A stretch of 64,000 nucleotides of DNA from Linyphia triangularis (Eukaryota; Arthropoda; Arachnida; Araneae; Linyphiidae). A model generated the notes under the pieces. The model did no database searches, was not told the DNA's origin, and worked only from the letters and a program-made list of their open reading frames with translations. Positions 54,935 to 64,000 of the stretch are shown one piece after another (within the stretch, counting starts at the first letter, position 1; each line of letters begins with the position of its first letter). The position numbers and the translations under genes were made by a program. The stretch spans positions 20,195,521 to 20,259,520 of the forward strand of contig OZ021732.1 in assembly GCA_963978545.1 (NCBI GenBank), read 5' to 3'.

Positions 54935-55965
54935 TATTAGAAAAAATGAAATAAATAATAAAAAAAAAAAAAATTACATGTTAATGCGTGACTACATGCT
55001 TAACCGACTTTACTTTTGGGGGCTTAACAACGAAAAATGAAACATTTTGGGATTTTAACCATTCATTTTGAATCGTCGCATGTTAATCTCTGTTTCTTTT
55101 TTTATGTAATCTTCATTAATATTTATTACTCTTTCGCGTTTTTATTCCAAATGCGATTTTAAGCTTGTTTCGTTTGAAAAATCAAGCGTTAATATTGGTG
55201 GATGTTTTTAAACTCTTCGTATTCTGGTCACGAAAGTAATTGTGAATTATCAGAAGAAACACCGTTGATGGTATTAATTGAAAAGCTAAGAAAGGTGTAT
55301 GAGAAATTGTGTAGTTAATCTGCTTGTTACATTAAAAAAGCAAATTAACAATTAATTCTTAAGATACATTTTTTTATCCTTGTTCGGTAAACAAACTGTA
55401 TTCAATAAGCTTTTTTTTTTTCTCCTTTTCTTTTTTTTTCTTCTTTTTTTCTTTTGAAAACCCAAACAAGCTGTCGTTTTTGCAATAGCGAGCTGCATAT
55501 TGAATGAAAAAGATGATTGCTTGTATTGTGCAAAATGATGTGGATATTACTTATAATACACTATTTAAGGAACATGGTAACTATGACAAAAGACAAAAAT
55601 ATCCATTTTTTAAAAAAAATATTTGCCTTAAACAGAGTTTTCAGTTCCTTTTAGTCATTGACAAATTTATCATTTGTTGTGAAGATTAGAAATATAAACA
55701 AAAAAAGGTTTTTCGCAGACACATCACCGCATCTGCTACGCGCTATGAAATGTTTACATTGATTTTTCTAAGGTTAAGTTTTTTCAAGTTAACACTTTGC
55801 TCAAAGGACGAACAAAATCAGACATATACTTATCAATGAAATGTTTTTATTTTTTTTATAATTTTAATTTTTAACTACAGTGAAAGTTGTTCTTCCAGAA
55901 GTACACTTTTATATTTCTATTCACACAAATTCCAATTTTGTTATACTTTTATTCGATGAAGAATT
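54935..55965. other. AT-rich spacer
   Basis: A T/C-rich tract lies near 55410-55455. A 61-codon plus-strand frame (55504) is unrecognised. Nothing else seen. Confidence 0.5.
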
Positions 55966-55972
55966 TTTTTCT

Positions 55973-56310
55973 GTATACTAGGAGACAACATACCCTGGGA
56001 TCACTGAATACCCTACATCGATGCGTGAACCGGTTTTTCTACGCCCTGATTGGCTGATCGGAACGATGTGTGATCGATTTGTTAAAACTCTTGTAATATC
56101 CGTAGTTAGAAAGTAAAATATTAATTAAAATTTAAACTTTAAATAACTTATTTTCTTTTATCAACTTATATTTAAGTTCAATACAAAACTATGTTCACAG
56201 GTTAACAATATTACCATATAAGTTGTGATTTGATTGCAACTCTTATCTTTTCGGGGGAAGGATCGATCCAACAGCGTATTTAGCTTAGGGTATCTTGTCT
56301 TCTAGTATAC
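55973..56310. mobile_element. 338-bp MITE with 24-bp TIRs
   Basis: The left end GTATACTAGGAGACAACATA then CCCT and the right end, read inversely, GTATACTAGAAGACAAGATA then CCCT differ at two of 24 positions. If the element starts at TACTAG, TA dinucleotides flank both ends, which would fit Tc1/mariner. Inner words GATCACTGAATACCC and GGATCGATCC continue partial symmetry. No coding. Confidence 0.85.
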
Positions 56311-56314
56311 ACAG

Positions 56315-57055
56315 TTTCATGATTTCAGTTTTCCTAAATGATTAAAAATATAAAATTAAATTTCAATCCTTTGTTATTGTCTCTAGATGAAGCACTCCTG
56401 GGTAGGGGCTGGCAAACTAATGAGATCCTCCAAACCAGAAAGTGGTTAAAAAAAATAACTATATATTTTTAAAGCTTTTATAAGAACTTTTATACAAAAT
56501 TCATTTAGTCGGCTTACAAGTAAAGCCTACTATAAGAGAAACCCCTTACTTTTTTAAAAATAAAGAGAATTATATACACATTTTATTATTCGAAAAAGTT
56601 TGTCGTCAATACTCTAAATTTTATTAAATTCATTTTTAGCTTGAGTGAGCATTTAACTTTTGTTGGAGGAGTCTGGTCTGAATAAGTAATTAAATTAAAA
56701 AATAAATTAAAAAATAGGCTTATTGTATTTTACTTGTAAGCCGACGACATTATTTTTTCATTACTATTTTAAACGATAATTTGTATGCGATATTGATATT
56801 AAAGAAACTTAGATAAACTTATAGTACCAAAGAAACAGGATTTTTTTTTTTTAATATAGAAAGTCACTGTTCAACAACTCTAAAATGCATTCACGTTTAT
56901 ACAATTCTGATCTTACCGAATATAATACCAAACATAAACTTTTAAAGTATAAATCTCTTACAATCTAAATAAAACCATATTATTTCCTTGTAACATCATA
57001 AGAAAAAACAATAATTTCCTTCCCCAACCTATCCTAACATTCCACAAACCAACCC
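56315..57055. other. AT-rich spacer
   Basis: Contains a short tandem AAATTAAAAAATA. Nothing else seen. Confidence 0.5.
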
Positions 57056-57059
57056 CATC

Positions 57060-57400
57060 ACTACCCAGACAGAGAAGTCAAAATGCAAATGCCAGAGAAG
57101 ATCCTAAAAGGCATCTGTACCGGTACATGTGGTATTCCGCGATGCCCCTAATGGCTGTCCAACTGGGGATGATTTGGCAGTCTTCAACAAAGTCAGGAAC
57201 AGTGTGGTATATTAACGCAGCGGCAGCGAATCATAATAATCCGCAGCGGAATTAGCGGAGATGCCTCGGTGCTTCAACTAGGCCACCTTGGTAATCATCC
57301 TCCCCTCCAAGGCAAGGAGACGAAAGGAGGAGTACGTCTTGTAACTTTCATTTCCCTTGCTTCAATGAGGGGAGCGCATAAGTCATGGCGGCATGTATTT
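57060..57400. promoter_or_regulatory. possible conserved non-coding block
   Basis: One of the GC-richest blocks of the window, with the perfect palindrome TGTACCGGTACA (57116-57127), CGCAGCGGCAGCGAATC, TAATAATCCGCAGCGG and CCTCCCCTCC. A 63-codon minus-strand frame is unrecognised. It could be an enhancer, promoter or untranslated exon. Confidence 0.22.
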
Positions 57401-57427
57401 TCAAATCCTTTATATTGTCTTTGATTT

Positions 57428-57660
57428 TGTATGTTTGTCGATAAAGGGCAAATCTGCGAAAACCTAATTAATCCCCTTGCAGTCATTCAATCAGACTGAA
57501 ACTTGGTAGATAGATTCGATGTCGATGATAATGCACTCTATCAAATGTTGGAGGCTGTTACTAAGGGGTCGCTTTTACGGAATACTAATAAACCAACTTG
57601 CCGTCGTCCCATCGCGCTGAAATAGCATTTAACTGATCATAGAAAAAACTCTTTCCTGTT
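57428..57660 (+). mobile_element. dispersed repeat family D, copy 3
   Basis: GGGCAAATCTGCGAAAACCT, CCTTGCAGTCATTCAATCAG, ACTGAAACTTGGTAGATAGA and TTCGATGTCGATGATAATGC. A second head ACTTGCCGTCGTCCCATC follows near 57595. Confidence 0.75.
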
Positions 57661-57664
57661 GCCA

Positions 57665-58190
57665 AAATTGTTTAAATAAATAAATTAATGAATGAATGAA
57701 TAAAATAAAATAAAAACTTTTTTTAATCAGAATAAATAAAAGGTATTTGGATATGAGTGCATAAATTCACATTCATTTTCAATGAATAAATCTTGAAAAG
57801 TAAATCCCCGCATATTTTGCCGGTAGTGATGTTTTTAATACTTTTAAAATTAGATGTAAACACCAAGTACACGCTGATAACAGATAGGGCGGTTTGTTAA
57901 TGAATATAAAAATTGGTGATGCATAAAATGGATTTATATTCAAAACTTTGTTTTTTTGGGTTATGTTATTCTTGGTGAAGTTGATCTCTAAAATAGTTTA
58001 TTTAATATCCAGGAAGAGGCAAAAGTACCAGGCTGTTTAAAAATTCAGAAACATTTGTTATAAGGACAATCGAATTTCACAAGTTACTCATGAAAAAGTA
58101 TCCAACAGAAAATAAAATAAATTTAACCATAAAAACATTTTATTTTAATTCCTTTATATGCATTGCCAACTTTCATCTGCAATTGCAACT
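57665..58190. other. AT-rich spacer
   Basis: Nothing recognised. Confidence 0.5.
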
Positions 58191-58194
58191 TATT

Positions 58195-58400
58195 TAGGTG
58201 AATTTGAGTTCAGGCGGAGTTTTTACAGTAGTTGACCACTACGAAGAGCACATTCATTTCGTGCCATTTATTAGCTCTATTATTTCCCTCAAAACTTGTT
58301 AGAATGGATTTTTATCGACAACGAGTCCATCTGCAAAGTTTCAGATTGATTGGATGATGGCAAGTGTAATAATTGAGGGATTGAAAAGCAAAGGGGTCTA
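58195..58400 (-). mobile_element. dispersed repeat family D, copy 4
   Basis: Minus strand: ACTTGCCATCATCCAATCAA, TCTGAAACTTTGCAGATGGA, CTCGTTGTCGATAAAAATCC, TTCGTAGTGGTCAACTAC. Same order of blocks as the other copies. Confidence 0.78.
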
Positions 58401-58404
58401 AGTG

Positions 58405-59410
58405 ACTTTTTTTAACTTTCGTGAAAATACACTTAAAAGTTTCTTTTTTAAAAATTAATTCTATGAAAATTAGTGATATCTTCATTCCAGAGATTAGTAC
58501 TTGAACAGCACATTATTTCCATTTATATTTAATATAAATAAAAAACTTTAAAATGTATTTTCTCAAAAGTTAAGAAAAGTTACTTGGACCCCTTTTTTTC
58601 TCAGGCCCTCATTTAGCGTCAAAGTTTGCTCGATCGTCACAAACAAATGGCCAGATACAATAGAAATTCTTGTAAAGGATTTAAAAATATTTTATATATT
58701 TCAAATTAACACATGCGCTTTTATTAAAATCTGATTAGCAGATCATATTGTACTTGAGTTCCACTGACTTATGCTCATATATACCTACAGCGAAATCTGT
58801 TGATGAACAAATATTACTTTTTTTGTGAATAAGACATCCTAATTTTCCTCCGATTATTTCTTTGAAAAACTACTGGCAAATTTACAAGAATTATAGATTT
58901 TTCTAAGTTTCTCTGTTTCCCAGCATCTAGCAGCCTTCGCTCTAACATTACATTTCTTTCAAAATACAAAAAGTCTTATTTTATTATATCAAGCTAAAAT
59001 TTTAGTAGAATAATTCAGAACTAGAGATCCTGTCATCCGGAGTTTGTTTTTCAAGTGGTGCTATACGGATGGCGGCTTCTAAACTCAGTAGAAGTGGATT
59101 AGCTTTTCAGGAGATTTTACTGTTACAAAGGGAAACTAAATCGCAATAGTTTGCCAAAATCCACTTCGCTTAGGACTTCATGTAAAGCTCTAAAATTTAG
59201 GAAATAAATACTTTTTGGATGATTGAGAGTTACGTAAAATATTATCTGGCTGAGCTGATCGGGATGCTTGGTAGAAGTTTTCTTATTTTCCTGTTGGAGA
59301 TGTACGGGGAAAGCATGCAACCATTTACTTAAATAGGTATTCTTTCCTAAATTACTGACTGCTCTTTATATAGCCCAGATGATGTAACATAATTGAATAT
59401 AACCAACAAT
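58405..59410. other. non-coding stretch
   Basis: AT-rich with a more balanced part near 59020-59320. The 65-codon minus-strand frame there is unrecognised. Nothing else supported. Confidence 0.45.
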
Positions 59411-59422
59411 AGAATATGTACT

Positions 59423-60085
59423 CAGTGCTAGAAGTGTGGGTAGACGTGAGGTGACGTGTCTTTTAAAACACTCAATCAGCCAAAAATCTACTAAAGAAAA
59501 ACAACATTAACCTTTAAATGCAGTGACACTGAGAAAAAATTGTTTTAAAGTTTAAAAATAATATTTATGGCGTCTATATATATGATACTATTATAACGAC
59601 GTATTATACTACTTTGCCCAAAGATATAAGTATTTTTATTAACAAATACTGTTATGCTTTGTCAACTTTTAGTTTGGGAGGAACTTTCTTGTAGATTAAA
59701 TTTCTATTCTTGTTTCATATAAAGACAAGCTACTTAAAAAATCCCATTTTATAGTTCTCAATTAATTTTATTTCACGAAAGTATGCTCATTTGGAAGCAC
59801 TATTTAAATCTAAATAATCACTTAAGTATATAATGTTGAATTATTACTTCACTTTATCTCTTACTTCCAAGTAAAAAAACTAAGTCACAGAGTATTCATT
59901 AAAATAACAATACATTTTGGTCCTTTCTTCTATGTTAGTTTTAGGAAGTCTAAATTATGTCCATAGTATTTAATATTTTTATAAGATATCGAAATTATAA
60001 ATATTTATAGATCGTTGGGGGGGGGGTGCACTTGTCACCAACTTTTGGGCATCCCCTCAGTGTTTTTTTCCCACTTCTAGCACTG
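59423..60085. mobile_element. hAT-type non-autonomous element, 663 bp
   Basis: The left end is CAGTGCTAGAAGTGTGGG and the right end, read inversely, CAGTGCTAGAAGTGGGAAAA. Flanks TATGTACT (59415-59422) and TATTTACT (60086-60093) match at 7 of 8 positions, as for a hAT target duplication. A G run lies near 60018. No transposase coding. Confidence 0.88.
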
Positions 60086-60172
60086 TATTTACTAAAAATA
60101 ATTTAACTTATTTAGCAGTTTCAACACATGTAATGTTTAGTAAACATAAATTGGAATTCATATTTGATTACG

Positions 60173-60355
60173 GCCGACCAAACGGTATAGTGGTTAGCGT
60201 GCTGGCTTCTAGACCGCGAGGTTGCGGTTTCGAGTCCCGTGTTAGGCATGGGTGTTTGTAAATGTATGTTGGTTTGTTAAATGAAATGTTTCGGCGCATT
60301 ATAGCCCTCGTGTTGCTGACGGCACCAGATAATCTGAATACAACAACCAACCAAA
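60173..60355 (+). mobile_element. SINE-A copy 3
   Basis: GCCGACCAAACGGTATAGTG, a B box with one change (GTTTCGAGTCC), then TTTCGGCGCATTATAGCCC, ending AACCAACCAAA. Flanked by identical 14-bp duplications CATATTTGATTACG at 60159-60172 and 60356-60369. Confidence 0.95.
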
Positions 60356-60388
60356 CATATTTGATTACGTATGCTAATTTTACATTAA

Positions 60389-60934
60389 GGGGGTTAGGTA
60401 GGCCCTATATCGTTAATGTTAAAAGGCCCATTTACTATGTACCTTTTTTAAACAACTAACAAACAGATACTTTTGAAATTTTTCCTGAATATTATTTCAA
60501 CCTTCTTTTTTGTTCTGAGGTATCTCAAATGATAAAACTCCAAAAATCTCTGAGAATCGCATTTTTTTTAAAGACTAAATAATTAAAAAAAAAAAAAAAA
60601 ATAATAATCAACTTTTTTTTTAAATGTTCACTTCAGATTAAAATTTGATAGATGGCAAATATAGGGTAAAATTTCATAAATAAACTAGTAGCCGATTTTT
60701 CAAAAAGGTACATAGAAGTTTGAAAATTGACATTTTAAGATAAATGCATTTTTATGCGAAATTGTAGCATGGCAAACGTGGGTTTACGTATTTTAAAACT
60801 AACTTTTCTCCGGAACTAGAAAGAGTTCAGGCCAAATTAATATTTTCAAAATATATATAGAATAGTTTTAAATTTAAAGATATGCAAAAGTCACGAAATC
60901 CAAAATTTTGAAATTTTAACCCTACTGAACCCCC
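60389..60934. mobile_element. 546-bp TTAA-type MITE
   Basis: The ends are GGGGGTTAGGTAGG and, inversely, GGGGGTTCAGTAGG, flanked by TTAA at 60385-60388 and 60935-60938. It shares end style and target with the MITE at 44022 but not the inner sequence I can see. No coding. Confidence 0.82.
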
Positions 60935-60939
60935 TTAAT

Positions 60940-61840
60940 ATGAATTTTTTTTAGCTCAACGGTTTTTTTTTTTGCTATACATTTTCTGTGTTTGCATTCT
61001 TATATCATATCTAATGTCATCATCACACCACGTTACTCCAGCGACATCAGAACCGCATAACCTTAGTTTCATGCCTTTAAACGACACTGTCCTCATAATG
61101 CAGACGCAGAGTCACACTTATAAGAGTCCGTCTCCTTTTATACACCAGCTTTGCAACTAGACCGACTTGGCGAACCATCCAATTCAAGCAACCATTTTAT
61201 GATACTTTATTATCTGTTGCATACGCTTTTGCTACAGTTTGCAATATGCTAATGTCCATGTATTAATGGAACAGCGGGAAAGTAAAGGGTCGGAAGAACA
61301 TGCTTTGCATTTGTAGCAAAGATATAGTTTTTAGGAAATGTTTCTGGTTTATTGCCGTCTCGTGGGAGGAGGTTTCATAATGTTATCGTGGTAGAGGACG
61401 TATTCTAGTGATTTATGGTAGATCATCAGCTCGATTTTTGAGCCCTGATGTCTCGTGACCTATGGGATAAGATATGTTGCTAAATGACTTGCTAATGCAA
61501 AAGGTTCTATGTATAGGTTGTACATAAATATTCTACTTTCTTCATCTTCTTGAAGTATGTAGTAATAGGCTTATACCTACTATTCAAAATTCATAGACAT
61601 ACTTATAATTTAAATATACCTACTATCATTTAATTTCATATACCTGCTACTGAGATTATAGTGGAATATTATCAACAAAAAAAAAAACAAAAAAAAAAAC
61701 TATAACCAAAACACAAACATGTAGCATTCAAGGACGTTTTGGAGGTTATTTTCACAGCTTGAAGCCCGTAGGAAAAGCTGTAAATGAATTTTTTCAACAA
61801 AAAAAAAGTTATTGTATTTTCATGTTAGCTTCTATTTAGT
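60940..61840. other. non-coding stretch
   Basis: A 62-codon plus-strand frame (60972) is unrecognised. A-rich tract near 61675. Nothing else seen. Confidence 0.45.
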
Positions 61841-61844
61841 TTGT

Positions 61845-61946
61845 AGTGATGGGTAATTTCTTCAAAGAACTAATTAACTACTTGCCGTCATCCAATCCAG
61901 CTGCAGTTAAGTAGATAGACTTGTTGTTGAAGGCAATGCATTCAGT

Positions 61947-62018
<72 letters not shown>

Positions 62019-62150
62019 GATTGATTGTGGGAAGGGGGGGGGGAGTTAATTAATAGTGCGGAATGGAAGTTTTCTTCGTAGCAATCAAACTCTATGAAAA
62101 CTCGATGTGAACTAAAAATTGCTGAAATAAGTTGCAATTTCATATAAAAG
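61845..62150 (+). mobile_element. dispersed repeat family D, copy 5, split by a microsatellite
   Basis: CTAATTAACTACTTGCCGTC, ATCCAATCCAGCTGCAG and AGATAGACTTGTTG precede an (AT)n tract of about 52 bp, a T run and a G run. Then AGTTAATTAATA, TTTTCTTCGTAGCAATCAAA, CTATGAAAAC and AATAAGTTGCAATTTCAT follow as in copy 2. Confidence 0.82.
61950..62042. repeat. (AT)n microsatellite with adjoining T and G runs
   Basis: (AT)n at about 61950-62003, T run to about 62018, then a G run at about 62034-62043, all inside family D copy 5. Confidence 0.95.
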
Positions 62151-62154
62151 TTGA

Positions 62155-64000
62155 CAACATTTATATAGGATTCGTATTAATGACTTTGTTTTAAACTTAC
62201 TTTTTTTTTAGATAATTTTTCCATGCTATCATAATTATGTAAATAAAGTATTGTGGCAATTTATTTATTAATAGGGATCTCGGTAGGTTCTAAATAAGGT
62301 AGCATTAATTATGAACACTTTTTTTTAATATTAATGATTCAATGAAATAACACTTGTTTTAGAAACTGGTTTTATGTGGATTATTAATGTCTATTGTATA
62401 ATAACATTTAAATGAACAGCAGCGAGGTAGAAAGTTTATTTATGAAGGATATTTAATGTACTTGTTTTGTTAATAGAATTTTGATTTACTGAAAAACAAT
62501 TAAATGAATGCATATATTAGCCAAGTAAGTTTATTTTTACAAGTTCGTAGATATTGAATACTTAAAATATGAGCATTTTTATATTAGAAAACGAACTGTT
62601 TTAAACATCTTGTATAACAATAGCGAACACTATTAGTGGATAGAAAACTGACAAAAATTTTTGCGAAATAATCTCTCATTCTAAACAATATATTTGCTAC
62701 TCTAATAAATAAATGTATTAAAGAAAATCTTATTTAGCTTAAGTATGTTTACTGAAATTAGTTGTTGCTCAATTTTCTTAGAATAAATGAATGAAAATTA
62801 TGCTTATTTGTATCGTACTTCAAAAACTCATATAGTAATCAATTCCATCAATTTTAAGTAACTGCTTTATATATTTTTTTATTTATATATTTGTAATTCA
62901 TAAAGATCATTTGAAGATTTATATATACTTTAAAGTTAAATTAATCTTATTTGATATAACGTGTTTACAAATATTGCGTACATTATTTTAACTGGAGATT
63001 AAATGTTTTAAAAATTGGTAAGTACCTATTCAAAGAAAATAATTAAAAAAAAAAATATTTGTGTTTTTTATTTTAAATAGTAATTGCTCGAATATGAGAG
63101 GAAGGGATAGCAACGTACATTTAAATCACCTTTTAAACAAAGAAAATAAAAAAATAAAAATAACACCCTAAAAAGTTTGATTTTTCAAACTACTGCAAAA
63201 TTCTTTAAGCACAAAAGTTTTTCTAAATGCTTTTAGAGCAGCCTTTCTAATTTCTTTATTTCCAATCACACAATTCAATGATGTAAAAAATTGATGGAAT
63301 CTCTTACTACAGAACTTCCGAACTAGCAAACACTTTCAGAGCTGACACTCCATTTACTACTTTGCTGCAGGGAACCAGGTTTCGACTGACACCCAATTAA
63401 GGCTCAAAGAACGAAATAAAGTTTTTAGAAAAAAAAAATATATATATATATATTAATTTATTCCCATTTCATCTACGTTTAAAAAAATGGGAATAGTCAA
63501 TTTTTTTTAGCAATGAGATGAAAAAAATTATTTTAGGTTTAAACTAGGTATGTAATCGAAAAACACCTATTAAAAACATTTGTAGAACGACGTTTTATAA
63601 CTTTTATCACTACATTCCATAAAATATATTAATTTTAATAATAAAAGGACGTTAAATAAAAAAAAAAAAATTCATAAAAGACAATTTTGAAGACTTGTGA
63701 TCTCAGTGAATATTAACATTTGAAAATAAGTTTAATTCTTCTAAGAACATAAAAAAAGCCATTTGAACAAAACCGCTTTTTCTTAAAGATATATTATTAT
63801 AAAACATCATTTATCATCATTGTTTCATGCCCGATCGCCCAACAGAAGTAGAACCATTGTATAAAAGGCAAACTTTATCAAGACAACACAGAACAGATTT
63901 TTTCCATAGAGAAAGCTATCTACGCACTTACACATTCTTCGAAATGTAACTAAATTTAAGAGATAAAACACATTTACAGTTACAGTTAGGGGAATTAAGA
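62155..64000. other. AT-rich stretch to the right edge
   Basis: A (TA)n tract lies near 63440 and a slightly GC-richer part near 63300-63420. No gene recognised. Confidence 0.5.

Noticed and set aside
61946..62143. 65-codon frame ending in IYIYIY
   Set aside because: Translation of the (AT)n microsatellite and family D repeat.

Overview
The window looks like nuclear DNA of an arthropod: AT-rich, with long A/T homopolymers and microsatellites, no operon-like gene packing, no rRNA or tRNA gene, and many eukaryotic mobile elements (tRNA-derived SINEs, a Helitron-like element, Tc1-like, hAT-type and TTAA-type DNA transposons, a solo LTR). I cannot name the species. No intact protein-coding gene is visible. 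Most long open frames lie in repeats or in random AT-rich sequence.

Layout. 0-8 kb: AT-rich DNA with a possible partial exon at the left edge, a GC-richer island near 3.5 kb, a tRNA-SINE (SINE-A) with perfect target duplications at 4.0 kb and a possible conserved non-coding block near 6.2 kb. 8.1-9.2 kb: Helitron-like element with about five internal tandem units. 9.6-16.3 kb: a SINE-B copy, three degenerate or recent tandem arrays (one split by a 195-bp MITE), three GTAATTAC octamers, and a dispersed repeat (family C). 22.6-24.1 kb: a 91-bp satellite of about 14 units inside a mobile element whose single-unit relative lies at 36.5 kb. 24.7-27.6 kb: weak evidence for a spliced minus-strand transcript. 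27.9-29.1 kb: a rearranged Tc1-like element with TIRs of about 200 bp. 31-36 kb: repeats, a second SINE-B and a hAT-type MITE.

The centre holds the two main elements. A 3,359-bp DNA transposon (38,786-42,144) has 8-bp target duplications, TIRs of about 325 bp with repeated internal motifs, and a decayed transposase-like gene of an invertebrate family I recognise but cannot name. A foldback-like element (about 43,968-48,737) has arms of about 1.1 kb built from tandem units around a decayed gene with a cysteine-rich tail. Its left arm was later hit by a TTAA-type MITE and an LTR retrotransposon now reduced to a solo LTR; the right arm preserves both empty sites.

48.7-64 kb holds a dispersed repeat (family D, five copies), two more SINE-A copies, two further MITEs, a hAT-type element, G-rich tracts and several GC-richer blocks that may be regulatory. 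No pathway can be assembled. The region reads as a gene desert or large intron shaped by transposons.
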